This document shows, piece by piece, positions 22,601 to 35,129 of a DNA stretch of 64,000 nucleotides. The first letter of the stretch is position 1. Each line of letters starts with the position of its first letter. The position numbers and the translations under genes were made by a program. Location: NCBI GenBank assembly GCA_949152475.1, contig OX424566.1:32738423-32802422 (forward strand), written 5' to 3'. This stretch comes from Terebella lapidaria (lineage: Eukaryota > Annelida > Polychaeta > Terebellida > Terebellidae). The notes below the pieces were generated by a model, which was not told the origin of the DNA, did not search any database, and was given only the letters and a program-made list of their open reading frames with translations.

Positions 22601-25600
22601 AACGTTATTAGAAAATACCTGATAATAAATACCTGGCTTCTTTTCATAATTATAAGTAATGGCTCTCAACATATGAATATACAATTACGGGTTGTTGATT
22701 GTCTATGCAGCGTATGGCCCATGTAGCGCAGCTTACTATCTCTTCTAAATTCAATGAAGAATAAAAATGTACCAGACGGAATAAAAATGGTATACATTCA
22801 GTGGGCGAGTAGTATTAATAGAGTAAGTAGCGCTACTTGGGCCCAGCGGGGCGTATTCAAACTGAACGTGAATGGTGTAAATACTGAAAAGTGTCAAAGA
22901 ATATTTTCGTTGTCATGGAGGCACAGTGTTTACTTGTTATCTTGATGCCTGGAAAGCATTTATATGACCGTGTTTCTTTGGCTATTGTTTAAAGCAGCTG
23001 CCTTCGAAACCAGTCAATATTTTTTGAAAACTATATTTCATACCAAACACGCTAAACTAACTGAATGAAACATACTCACATCAAATGTATTGAAAATAAG
23101 CAGTCCTCAGGGAAATTTTGCTCATTTGAACAGACGGTTCTCGCGTAAATACAGGAACTGTATCCATCACACGCAGATGTAAAAAAAGCGTAGAAGTGCG
23201 AGATAGACTGACAATTACAAGCACATCATGGTATATCACTGATTATTCTCTCACAACTACACTATATATGCACATACAAACTGGAAAATGTACTCGATGT
23301 GGACTTTTAAGCGCGATTTGAGCATTTGTGTACATTCTGGTTTGATGGATACTCTTCGTTTGTTTATTTACAAAACCGGTACAAAATGGGCATTAAAACG
23401 GATGAAAAGACAACTCGGACGGACTGGAATCGTCAAAATCATTGAACACACCTTTTGTTATATTGCATTTGATGTGTTTGACAAAAAATTGGTTTGGAAA
23501 AAAATATTGCATACATTCGAAGGCAGCAGCTTCATTATTTGAACATTGTGCCCATCACTGACTGTTCGACTTTTGTGTTATAGGTACAGAGCTTTGCAGC
23601 GTCTTCTATAAAAACTGAACGTGAATTGTGTAAATGACTTGTATTTTGTTTCGCAGCAGATAACCCCACATTTCCTTCTCATGTTGGCATCGTCGGAGTC
23701 ACGTATTGGTGCATTAGTGGTTCGATATTACACCACAAGGTGAAACCTGGGAACTCAGGTGAAGCAGGTGCTGGTTAAATCCTAATCCAAATACAACATC
23801 CTGGTTATTTGCAGACACTCAGTAACCAAAAGTCACAAAGTTGTACATTCAAAAATATCATATCTCAGAAACGATATAATACGATATAACGGCTGTTTAA
23901 CCAACTGTTCACCCTCAGAGAAGTACGTAGCCGCTCAGAATATAATTATGGTGTCAGTATTGTAGTCAATTGCACATTAGATAGTTCAATGGGCGATGTT
24001 CAGGAATATCTGCAAACGCCAGATAGCAGCACACTTTTATGGCCTTCATCGTTCTGTTTCTCTGACGTTTGCAATGTACAGTGTAAGCAAAAACGTTCAC
24101 CGGTCACAAATTGACCTAGGCAGCATTGGAACCATATCACACTGGCAGTAGTCCAATGACATTCCAAGTCTCATCAGGAATGAATGACAACACATGGCTC
24201 CTGTGTAGCATGGTCAAATCAGTGCTAGTAAAAGTAGTGGTTCCAAATATTTGTTCTGCAAACATATCATCATAACATATTTGGATTGTAGTCATAAAAG
24301 AATGCTATTAGAAAATACCTGATAATAAATACCTGGCTTCTTTTCATAATTATAAGTAATGGCTCTCAGCATATGAATATACAATTATGGGTTGTTGAAT
24401 GTCTATGCAGCGTATTGTATTCAAACTGAACGGGAATGGTGTAAATACTGATAAGTGTCATAGAATATTATCGTTGTCATGGTAGCACTGTTTTGACTTG
24501 TTGTCTTGATGCCTGGAGAACATATGACCGTGTCAATCATTGGCTATTGTTTGAAAAATTATTTGAACATTGTGTCCCATCCCTGACTGTTCGACTTTTG
24601 TGTTATTCGTACAGAGCTTTGCAGCGTATTCTATAAAAACTAAACGTGAATTGTGTAAATTACTTGTATTTTGTTTCGCGGCAGAAAAAGGCACATTCCT
24701 GTATGATATTTCATTCTCATGTTTGCATTGTCGGTGTCACGTATTGGTGTATTAGTGGTTCGATATTACACCACAAGGTGAAACCTGGCAACTCAGGTGA
24801 AGCAGGTGCTGGTTAAATCCTAATCCATATACAACATCCTGGTTATTTGCAGACACTCAGAAACCAAAAGTCACAGAGTGTCCATTCAAAAATATCATAT
24901 CTCAGAAACGATATAATACGATATATCTACTGTTTAATCAACTGCTCACCCTCAGAGAATTACGTAGCCGCTCAGAATTTAATTATGGTGTCAGTATTGT
25001 AGTCAATTGCATATCAGATAGTTCAATGGGCGATGTTCAGGAATATCTTCAAACGCCAGATGGCAGTGCTCTTCTATGGGCTTCATCGTTCTGTTTTTCT
25101 GACGTTAGCAATGTACAGAGTAAGCAAAAACGTTCAGCGGTCACAAATTGGCCTAGGCAGCATTGAAACCAAATCACACTGGCATTTAAACAATGGCCAA
25201 CTTTCCCCAGCAGTCCCATGACATTCCAAGTCTCATCAAGAAACAGTGACAACACATGGCTCCTGTGTAGCATGGTCAAATCAGTGCTAGTAAAAGTAGT
25301 GGTTCCAAATATTTGTTCTTCGAACGTATCATCATAACATATTTGAATTTTAGTTATAAAAGAATGCTATTAGAAAATACCTGATAACAATTACCTGGCT
25401 TCTTTTCATAATTATAAATAATGGCTCTCAACATATGAATATACAATTACGGTTTGTTGTCTATGCAGCCCATTGTATTCAAACTGAACCTGAATGGGGT
25501 AAATACTGAAAAGTGTGATAGAATACTATCGTTGTCATGGCAGCACAGTTTTTACTTGTTATTTTGATGCCTCGAAAGCATATGACCGTGTCAATCATTG

Positions 25601-26599
25601 GCTATTGTTTGAAAAATTATTTGAACATTGTGTCCCATCCCTGACTGTTCGACTTTTGTGTTATTTTACATAGCTTTGCAGCGTATTCTATAAAAACTGA
25701 ACATGAATTGTGTAAATGACTGGTATTTTATTTCGCGGCAGAAAACGTCACATTCCTGTATGATATTTCCTTATCATATTGGCATTCGTCGGAGTCACGT
25801 ATTGGTGTGTTAGTGGTTTGATATTACACCACAGGGTAAAACCTGGCAACTCAGGTGAAGCAGGTGCTGGTTAAATCCTAATCCATATACAACATCCTGG
25901 TTATTTGCAGACACTCAGTAACCCAAAGTCAGAGAGTGTCCATTCAAAAATATCATATCTCAGAAACGATATAATACGATATATCGGCTGTTTAACCAAC
26001 TGCTCACCCTCAGAGAAGTACGTAGCCGCTCAGAATATAATTATGGTGTCAGTATTGTAGTCAATTGCATATTAAATAGTTCAGTGGGCGATGTTCAGGA
26101 TTATCTGCAAACGCCAGATTGCATCACTTTTTTATGGCCTTCATCGTTCTGTTTTTTCTGACGTTAATAATGTAAGCAAAACCGTTCACCTGTCAGTGCC
26201 GAAATTGACATATATTACAATGCTGCCATATGTTGAATGATCGTTTGATAGCCTCTTATTCCAGGATCATTTTTTGGCTCAAATTGTGGCTGAATTTATT
26301 AGAGCTTGAAATACTCTGTGTATAAACTGGAATGTCATTGGAGTGCTGGGGAAAGTTGGCCATCAGTGTGATATGGTTGTAACGCTGCCTTAGCCAATCT
26401 GTAATCAATTAATGACAGAGATGGGGTCGAGAAACCGTGACAACACATGGCTCCTGTGTAATATGGTCAAATCAATGCTAGTAAAAGTAGTGTTCCCAAA
26501 TATTTGTTCTTCGAATGTATCTTATAAAAGACGCTATTAGAAAATACCTAGTAATAAATTCATGTTTTTTTCATAATTATAAGTAATGGCTGTCAAAAT

Positions 26600-26745
26600 C
26601 TGCCCCTGATGACGCTAGTGTATCTTTTGATAAATTATTTGGTTGGGCTTTGTTTCTATTGCAAAATGTTGCATTTTACGTTTGTTATTGACATTTTGAA
26701 AATTTAGATGTTTTGGTGGTAATAGATTGATACTTACATGAAGAT
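26600..26745 (-). repeat. Inverted copy of block B
   Basis: The reverse complement matches block B from the ATCTATTACCACCAA word to CATCAGGGGCAGA. It sits between block A material and the 62 bp tandem array. Confidence 0.7.
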
Positions 26746-26780
26746 AGAACTTCGGGTTGTTGATTGTTTATGCAGCGTAT

Positions 26781-27092
26781 GAGTAATGGCTGTCAACATA
26801 TGAATATACAATTACGGGTTGTTGATTGTCTATGTATTGTATAAGTAATGGCTGTCAACATATGAATACACAATTACGGGTTGTTGATTGTCTATGTATT
26901 GTATAAGTAATGGCTGTCAACATATGAATACACAATTACGGGTTGTTGATTGTCCATGCAGGGTATAAGTAATGGCTCTCAACATATGAATATACAATTA
27001 CGGGTTGTTGATTGTCTATGCATCGTATAAGTAATGGCTCTCAACATATGAATACACAATTACGGGTTGTTGATTGTCCATGCAGCGTATTG
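26781..27092. repeat. Tandem repeat, 62 bp unit, five copies
   Basis: Units begin AGTAATGGCTSTCAACATAT and end in a variant of TGTCTATGCAGCGTAT. They are nearly identical, which implies recent expansion. Single copies of the same unit occur in the block A units (about 22,655, 24,354 and 25,420), so the array grew from a part of block A. Confidence 0.92.
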
Positions 27093-27904
27093 TATTAAAA
27101 CTGATCGTGAATGGTTAATTCCTGGTATTTTGTTTCATTACAGAAAACGTCACATTCCTGCATGATACTTCACCATCAGTGTCACGTATTGGTGTTAGTG
27201 GGTCGATACTACACCACAGTGTCCTGGTAGCTCAAGTTGAGCAGGTGCTGGTTAATTCCTAGGTCATTAAACAAGAAATATGGAATACACTCAGTATTAT
27301 CAGACAGTCAGCAACTAGAAGTCACCGAATGTCCATTCAAAAATATCATATCTCAGAAACGATATAATACCATATATCGGCTGGTTAACCAATTGCTACC
27401 CCTCACAGAAGTACTTAGCAGTTCAGAATATAATTATGGTGTCAGTAGTGTAGTCAACTGCATAGTGGATATCTGTATTGGGCGATGTTCAAGAAAATCT
27501 GCAAACACCAGCTGGCAGCACTGTTTGATGGGTATCGTGAAGTCATCATTCTGTTTTTCTGACGTTTACCTACGTAATCAGACACGTTTCGGTTATTGCC
27601 AAACGGACATATATATTTAATTGCATATGTTAAATGATCGTTTGACAATCTCTTATTCCAGGATCCTCTGCTATGGTCAAAGTGTGGCTGAATTTATTAA
27701 AGCTTACAATACTCTCTGTAAATGAGCCTTTCAATGTAATTTGACTGCTGGGAAAAGTTGTTCATTGTTTTACTGTCAGTGCGATATGGTTCATGAACTG
27801 CCTTAGCCAATTCGTGACCCAATAATGACAAAGAGAGGGTGGAGAATCCGTGACAACATATAGCTTTTGTGCAGCATGGTAAAATCAGTGCAAGTAAAAT
27901 TAAA

Positions 27905-28976
27905 TTATGTACTCACCAACCACAGACATTTGGGAAATTTCAATTCAGCACAAGTGAGAAATTGAAATAACCATTCCCATCGTCTCCAATTTGTTAGTCC
28001 TCTAGGAGCAGCTTTGAATTGGAGTCTCAAAATCTGGGTTTTGAATTGGAGTGAATCACAGACAAACGTAACAACATTAAAAAAGCCATATATTTTTATA
28101 ACAGCATATACCTACTGTGCGCATGAGTGAATATCCAGTACCCTCAAAGTTAATCATGATGTTCATATGATAGTTATATCCCAACACCATGTGAACCTAA
28201 ATCTGTCAAGAGAAGTTTAAATTCCCTGGTTCAATGTGAGAATATGCTTCGGGTGTGGATGACTTCGTCTTGGCATTAATTGAAAAACATTGCAGCACTG
28301 CGGACATTGGAAATTGATATCGGACTGACAGATGAGTTCAACCTATCTGTGGGGAGTTTTTTTTGTAGGAATTCTGACATTCAAATGGACTATCACAGTA
28401 TCGAAATAATATATTAGCTTGGTGCAGGATCTTGCTTATATGGAAAGACATAAATATATTGTTTTCTTACGATTCGGCATATGCTATGGTCTGTAGTATG
28501 TAGTAAATGGAAGGGAAATGCTCGAGAGTAAGTAATCTCCAGAGCACCGAACAGACTGGTTTGGGCGATATGTATATTGAATAATACAATGGTCGTTCTC
28601 GTTTTATAGAATTCTAATTTACAGAAAAGTTGTTGTATCAGTGATGCCAAATTGAGAACGCCTACATGAAGTGAAGTGAATATCTTTTTTCCATTATGCA
28701 TGGACATTTAGCAACCACATAGAAATAACCCTTCAGAATATTGAATGGATATTGATGAACGGTCGAGGCAGTGTGTAGAAGCATTGCACCATTCAATTCA
28801 CTTGACACACATATCATAATTGTTTCGCACATCACAATATATGAATAAATCAGTTAGATGTAGTATTGTATCTATGTCTCAGTTGGTGTTCATCTCATGC
28901 AGAGACACATCGCTTTCACTCTGACAAACTCATCATTCAAAGGAGTATTGAATAGGCAAATGTTTTGTATATTGTG
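27905..28976 (+). repeat. Blocks U1, G, E, B (truncated), C, F
   Basis: Collinear with 12,350-13,080 (U1, G) and with 2,690-3,400 (E, B, C, F). Block F is interrupted at 28,977 by a TTAA-flanked insertion and continues at 29,406. Confidence 0.6.
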
Positions 28977-29405
28977 TTAAAGTTGGAATCAATTTTAAAA
29001 TCAGCCAAATTTAGCGTTCTTGTTTGTCACGCAAACTTGAAACTACATCTCGAGAGAGTCAGGAATATGTAGGAAATATGCACAGTTCGACAACAGATAC
29101 TCAGAAAATTGCCGTTAATCGTGCATGAAAACACTGGATAGATAATGATCGGCCTGCCTACATTGCCGGTTGCCACAGTATCTACACAAATACCAATGAC
29201 GTCACGAGACTGTGGGTAGAAATCGCTCGCTAGGCGGGCCGCTTTGAGGAAAAAAAAAGATTTGAATCTTGATTTGGCAACTCAATTTAAGCACGTAATA
29301 CACATTTTCAAACCCAAATTTGTACGATATCTCATTCTATAGACAAAATAAAGCTACCACAGAATGAATTAATTTTGTCAATTCTAAAAGTGATTATAGC
29401 TTTAA
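28977..29405. mobile_element. TTAA-flanked inverted-repeat element, 421 bp (28,981-29,401)
   Basis: TTAA lies on both sides. The left end AGTTGGAATCAATTTTAAAA and the right end read in reverse (AGCTATAATCACTTTTAGAA) agree at about three quarters of the first 24 positions. Block F at 3,380-3,415 lacks the segment, so it is an insertion. No coding sequence. Same TTAA/AG organisation as the elements at 21.7 and 46.0 kb. Confidence 0.65.
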
Positions 29406-30247
29406 GCGACTGGTGATGTATGTACTTTGTATTAGGTATGCATGAACATCACACATCTAATAGAGCATATTGTCTGTATCATTACATTGCATTAGTTTAT
29501 TCAAGGAAACTGATATATTCTGAAATATGGAGTATACTGTATGCTGCACCATACCCTCATTGCAGTCAGTTTTAGGAATGTATTCAATGAATTATCACAC
29601 TTTTGGTCATGTAGCCATAGGAATGCTGGTTACTTGAGATATTTTCGAGTGTTGGAAAAGCATGATATAGAAGGAATAGAAGTCAGTATGCACTTCGTAA
29701 AGTTGTATGATAGATATGGGTATGCAATCGTACCATGTGGAGAAGTATATGATGGTGGATAAAATTAAATGTGTTGCATGAACATGAATATTTATTAGAT
29801 GATTATGACATTATAATGGCATCAGCTACATGACAACACAACATTAACATGTCAGACCGTTTCATTTTTCAATAAAAATGAATTGGGAGTTCAGAGATTA
29901 ACTCCAGATGGCTTCATTCGCAAGAAAGGATTTGTTGTTCCAATGGGTATCGACTATCGAGTCATGAAGGAAAATAATCCATAGAGGTTCAAGACTACTT
30001 TTGACAAAAATATGCTGACCAGAGACTGTCAAATTGCAACAGTACGAATGTGTTGATGAAAATGTTTGCGGAAATTAGATTTCGCTGTGCTTTTGACAAA
30101 AATATGCTGACCAGAGTGTCAAATTGCAACAGTACGAATGTGTTGATGAAAAGGTTTGCGGAAATTAGGTTTCGCTGTGCTTTATAAATAGAGGATGCCT
30201 CAAGCAATAATTGCTACAGCCGAAATCTTCAGAATCATTAATTTCAG
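29406..30247 (+). repeat. Block F/D fragments and a 92 bp tandem duplication
   Basis: Positions 29,406-29,600 continue F and the start of D. From 29,996 to 30,181 a 92 bp unit (start TTTTGACAAAAATATGCTGA) is present twice in direct order. A 73-codon frame at 29,541-29,762 is probably chance. No gene. Confidence 0.55.
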
Positions 30248-31431
30248 AACTAGACGCTCTCCGGTCGCTGACGACTGTTAGAGTGAATCCCCTGTAACCC
30301 TATCATCCCTGGCACCCCCAAACTATTATTGACCATTATTACAACCATCCAATTTCTACTGACCAGAACCTTTACCTGGTTGAGCCCAATAATAAATATG
30401 TCTTGTCCTAACTAATTTTATTGTGGGCAATAATAGACTCAACTAGGAAAACTTACGTTACCTAATTCGGTTGCAGCTATGAGATCTCGACTGCACAGAA
30501 CCTTTACCTCGTTGAGCCCTAGAATGAATATTCCGTGTCTTAACTATTTTTATTGTGGTCAATGCTAGACTCAACTAGTAGAAATATTAACTTATTCGGT
30601 TTACCCATGAAATCTCTACTGGACAAAACCTCTACCTTGTCGAGTTCAACAATAAATGTTTCTCGTCTTCAATATTTTTATTGTGGTCAATAATATACTT
30701 TTATGTCAACTTATTCGGTTACAGCCATAAAATCTCTACTGGACAGAACCTTCACCTTGTTGAGCCCAATAATAAATATTATTCGTCTTAACTATTTTTA
30801 TTGTGGCCAATAATAGACTCAACTAGTGAAAATAATGTTAATTTATTGGGTTACAGCCATGAAATCTCTACTGGACCCTTACCTAATTGTTGAGTCCAAT
30901 GATAAACATTTCTTGTCTTAACAATTTGATTTGTGGTCAATAATAAGCTTAACTAGTGGTAACTTATTCAGTAGTATTGTTCTGTTTTCACCAAAAAGCA
31001 TCAGTTCTCTATCTGAACAAGAATCCAATGTCATTTGCTTTCATAGTACAGGGTATTGGATTGATCACAGATGTCAAAGTGGGTATTTTAATGGTCGCAA
31101 TAAGTTAGCCTATTAACTAATCAATATCTATTTGATAATTCTGATAAACACTAGGTTTTGTGTGACATATCAGCCTGTGTGATTTCATCATCATTCATCA
31201 AAAACATGTGGACATTAGGTGTATTAGTTAAGTTGTTATTGACAACAATAAAAATAGTCAAACCAAGAAACAATCTTCTGGTCCTAAAAATTAGATGGTT
31301 GTACTAATAATGGTCATATTATGAAATAAGTTAACATATATTCTTGCTTGTTGAGTCTGTTGTTAGGTTGGAGGCGACAGGGATGATAGGGCTACGGGGG
31401 ATACACCCCAGCAACCGGGGAGCGTCTAGTT
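30248..31431. mobile_element. 1.18 kb inverted-repeat element with internal tandem array
   Basis: The termini AACTAGACGCTCTCCGGT (left) and AACTAGACGCTCCCCGGTTG (right, reversed) continue as an imperfect inverted pair through CCCTATCATCCCTG on both sides, about 70 bp. The interior from about 30,355 to 30,965 is roughly five direct units of 120-130 bp, each with TTATTGTGGTCAATAATA and AATCTCTACTGGAC. Right of the array the sequence is unique. No reading frame. Confidence 0.78.
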
Positions 31432-31849
31432 ATTGTTCCACATGCTATGTTCCTATTTATCAATGTAGTTTGTGTGTAAACACCGTGAATTTATGTATCA
31501 AAAGGAATGCTACCTGGTACTGACTGAAAATGAATACATAATGCTACTGCACAGTGACTTTTTGAACACCCTGTATATGAATGTTGCTTCCCTTCACCAT
31601 TCGACTCTGGATATAAATAGTCACTCTACCTTGTTGTATTCCGAGTTTCTATCATGTAAGACAAAGGCTGGTTGTGTTGGTCGTAATATATCATTAATAT
31701 GTTGATGATATCTTCACACCATTTGGTACATCATACATGCATATTGGCTTTACAGACTATGGTATGAACTGATAGAATCGACTGCTGATCACAACAAGAT
31801 TGCAACAAGTCATCGAGATGCGGATATAAACAATCAGATGAGATATTGA
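31432..31849 (+). repeat. Block D, left part
   Basis: Matches block D to the AATCAGATGAGATATTGA word, where the next element is inserted. D/A sequence resumes after 33,020. Confidence 0.6.
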
Positions 31850-33017
31850 CGGGGGACTATCCATTCCGTATAGATTGGTTTACGGCGGTTTGGTTCCGAT
31901 TTACGTGTGCTTGTTCGTTTCGCCATGTGAGTGAAATTGTGGGCAAAATTCAGCTTAACAGATGGTATGTGGGTCCCGTGTGCCTATTTATATAATGTAA
32001 CGCCCAGGAGTATATAAAATGCTAGTTTCTGTGTTGTATGGGGTATAATGGATATGTTCCGATTTACCGAAACGAGTACAGGTCACAGTTCCGATTTACG
32101 TGGTTGTATGTTCCGATTTACCAGACTTGTAAAAACATTCGAATGGACAACACTATGCAATGTTTCTAAATTTACTTTGGCATAACTTAGAAATATTGAA
32201 CTACCATCTGACCTGACGACGTTTGATGGCTGATTGAGCCTTAGATAGAAGGGCATATGACAGGTTCTGCTCTATTCTAATATACGTGCTTTACACCATT
32301 ATAAATGTTATTCATTTATATTCTGTCATGGTTCATTTCATCTCTTCAATTTCACCTCAAACAAAATATTTGCGAGTTTGAATATATATATAACTTAGCA
32401 AGTTATTCACTGTTTGAATCTCACATTGCTTTGGAAAGAGATTATTTGATCAAAATACATGTCTTGAAACTAAAAAAAAATATCACTTGGTAAATTGCTC
32501 ATGGTCACAAACATTATGAAATTGCCCAATTTGTTTGAATTCAAGTGATCTCATTTCGGGCTGAAACTTAACATTGGGGTAGATTGTCAACTTTTTCAGT
32601 TTTGAAAACCTGAAGATTGGTGAAAAAATACGTTTCATGCCAGATGAGAAGATTTCAATTTGATCAGACGGTCCAAAACAAAATTACGGCCAAAAATCAT
32701 ATGCGGACACAAATATGAAGGTAAGAAGGTTGCCATGTCAGCGTTCATATTTATTTTCAGTGCAACAAATGATATTCTTAACTAATATCTAGACATATAA
32801 GTTTAGGTAAATCGGAACATCAAACCATAAACTTGTGATGTGACATAAAGACTTGTAGTTTTCCAGCAAAATTGTGCCTGTTGCGATGAAAGTAGTTGCT
32901 TATATCAAAAATATGCCCGAGAGGCATGATATGTATACATTTGGTGATAAATGGATAAATATTGAGGTAGAAACCAAACCGCCGTTAAACATTCTATACG
33001 GAACGGATAGTCCTCCG
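31850..33017. mobile_element. 1.17 kb inverted-repeat element with GTTCCGATTTAC subterminal words
   Basis: Inverted termini of about 45 bp: left CGGGGGACTATCCATTCCGT, right reversed CGGAGGACTATCCGTTCCGT, both continuing into GGCGGTTTGGTT. TGA on each side may be a 3 bp target duplication. The word GTTCCGATTTAC occurs at about 31,898, 32,057, 32,087 and 32,109, and inverted at about 32,806. A 3 bp duplication could suit a Harbinger- or CACTA-type element, but no transposase is present. Confidence 0.78.
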
Positions 33018-33020
33018 TGA

Positions 33021-33900
33021 AAATTAAATTCTTAGAAACAGATGAGAAACAGAAATTAAATAATCTGTTATCCTATAGATCAAGCTATTAGCATCAATTT
33101 CATAAGGTTGTGGACATGCCAATGAGAACCAGAATGAAACATTGAAATAGGAACCAACCACGTGTAAACAGTTGTATCAAGTACACACTCGCTTTTATTT
33201 TGAGTACGCACTGACTTCTGAGTTCTAACGTTAACCATATCTAACGTTAACTATTAGTGACATTGACTCAGTGACAGATAACTATGTGTCATTCTATTAT
33301 CAACAAAACCACAAGAATTTGATTCCACTAAAACACACAAACGTATCAAAGGAGTCATAAAACAGTCCACACGAAAAAAGTATTTCACCTGTCAAACACT
33401 ATGGTGATCAGTGCATTGTCCTCTATGATTTCCCAACCACAGTCAATAAAGGACCGTTCACCCACGTGTCAATGAATTTGTCGCCAAACTCAGTCTTTGA
33501 AATTTTGTTTGATGTCCTTGGTCCGGGTCCGACCAATTTCCGTCACTTTCCGGAAGTAGTAGATCACTTTGCAGAGGATTGTGGGATAAATGAACATGAA
33601 TAGAGTGAATGGCTGATATTTCGTTTTATCACAGAAAATCTCACATGATATTCCTCTTTCATATTGATATTGTGTTTTGGTGGCAGTCACAGGACTGTGC
33701 CTGGAAGTTCAGGAACTTCATGTCAAACATATATTAGAAGTCTGCTTCTCTTATTATAATATGTATTCAAATTATTCATTTTATTCAATTGGCATATTCA
33801 AAGTTTTTGAAAATAAAATTATTGAGATTAATTTATGTCAATATCAATATTTAATTGATGTAGATTATAGTATGGTCTAGTGTAACATTTCAGTACTCTA
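33021..33900 (+). repeat. Block D end and block A
   Basis: Positions 33,020-33,130 finish D, and 33,340-33,720 match A (GGTCCGGGTCCGACCAATTTCCGTCACTTTCCGG region). Positions 33,730-33,900 are not assigned. Confidence 0.6.
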
Positions 33901-34261
33901 TGCGAGCATCCCCCTGAGACAATAGAATATATTTGTGAGAAAATATACTTCTCCATAATTTTGCACCACACTGTTGGTGTATTGTTGTTTTGTTGTTGAA
34001 ACATTGGTGATCGCTGGTGAGTTTAATTTCTCGGAACGGCTGGTCATGTTATTTGTTCAGATATTGTGGTATTTCGTGTTGCTATTTTTAGATACTGATC
34101 GACCAACTGTAGTGTGACAATTTCTATAATATTCCCTATCGGAAGGAAAACGGAACATCACGTGAACAATTTTGCTGACCTGGTCGGATAGTTTGAAGGT
34201 GGAGAAATGATAACACACTGGGATCCTTTGGTGTGGTCTCCCCATTCACCAAGAACTAATC

Positions 34262-34700
34262 GACGAGTCATAGGAGATCACCAGGAACAAATTACAACAC
34301 AACAGAACCCTGCGGAACAGAACAAACTTGTCAGTTGATGACGTATACGTCAGTTGATTACGTATAAGTTTTGTTCTAACTACAATCTACTTCAACTTTC
34401 GGGATGCTGTATACCAGGAATGGTTTGGAACAGCCATGGGAATCCCAGTATCCACACTTGTAGCAAACCTCTTCATCGAACATATGGAAAAGAAGGCTAT
34501 AACTTCTGCCCTATGTATCAATGAGAACAACTTTCTCGAGAAGGCATTATAACATTGATGCCAAAACAACATACCACCGACCTATCACACCACCTGAACA
34601 CTGCATACAACACCGGCAGTGTCAAGTTCATCCAGGAGGGAATGAGGACCAAACCATCCCGTTCATGCACACCCCTGGTCGTTTTACAACAAACTAGAGA
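34262..34700 (+). pseudogene. Penelope-like element reverse transcriptase fragment
   Basis: Translated pieces: ITRNKLQHNRTLRNRTNLS, stop, then TIYFNFRDAVYQEWFGTAMG and IPVSTLVANLFIEHMEKKAI, matching the Penelope-type RT block 'TYFxFxxxxYxQxxGxAMGSPVSPxVANLxMExxE'. Further on, LTHHLNTAYNTGSVKF-like words and EDQTIPFMHTP in shifted frames correspond to the region that normally follows ('IPFLDT'). The catalytic YVDD box between these parts is missing, and there are a nonsense codon and frameshifts, so it is a dead fragment. Confidence 0.72.
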
Positions 34701-34702
34701 AT

Positions 34703-34972
34703 GTGGCAACGATAGAGAAAGAACAGTGTAATGACCTCATGAGAGAAATAACAGAAAACGCACAGAAAATAAAACAAGGAAATCAATGTATGAAGCTCGA
34801 ACTAGAAGCATTAGATCAAAAGCACGTCGGGGAAAGAGACGCAGCAGAGAGATGGAAAATACTAGGTGCACTGAGGACAACACTGAAGAACGAACAAGAA
34901 AAGAATACTCCCAAAACCCACCATAGCACTAATGCCTCACTCGAACCGATCCACAATCATCGCTGCATTTAA
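34703..34972 (+). pseudogene. Charged coiled-coil-like reading frame next to the RT remnant
   Basis: The frame stays open for 89 codons (NDLMREITENAQKIKQGNQ, LELEALDQKHVGERDAAERW, LRTTLKNEQEK), strongly charged and helical in character, and continues upstream as FYNKLENVATIEKEQ. It follows the Penelope-like remnant in the same orientation and may be part of that element or of another protein. Function unknown. Confidence 0.35.
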
Positions 34973-35129
34973 AAAAAATACAGTGAAACTGTCAACGACC
35001 CAAAATGACAACTATACAAGAATCAACCTGCTACCATTCTCGACAGTCTGTTTCTGTTTCGTGATGGTCGTTTGGAACCGGGACATCTTTGTTGGTGTCC
35101 GTTTCTCAGTGGTTGAAATATAGTTTATA

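Larger units (their letters stand above)
20740..27900 (+). repeat. Block A array, direct copies with ~1.05 kb period
   Basis: The A core (ATATCATATCTCAGAAACGA) occurs at about 21,091, 23,852, 24,888, 25,947 and 27,337. The middle three spacings are close to 1,036 and 1,059 bp, and the units 23,560-24,562, 24,563-25,640 and 25,641-26,590 are close in sequence over their full length, so part of this is a true tandem array. Each unit includes the words TAAAAACTGAACGTGAATTG, GTGAAACCTGG and GAAGCAGGTGCTGGTTAAAT. An element with TTAA flanks splits the first unit (21,721-22,596). No coding sequence is supported. Confidence 0.8.

Noticed and set aside
26781-27092. Regular 62 bp repeats resembling a CRISPR array
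   Set aside because: The units are contiguous with no unique spacers, and the context is eukaryotic repeat DNA.
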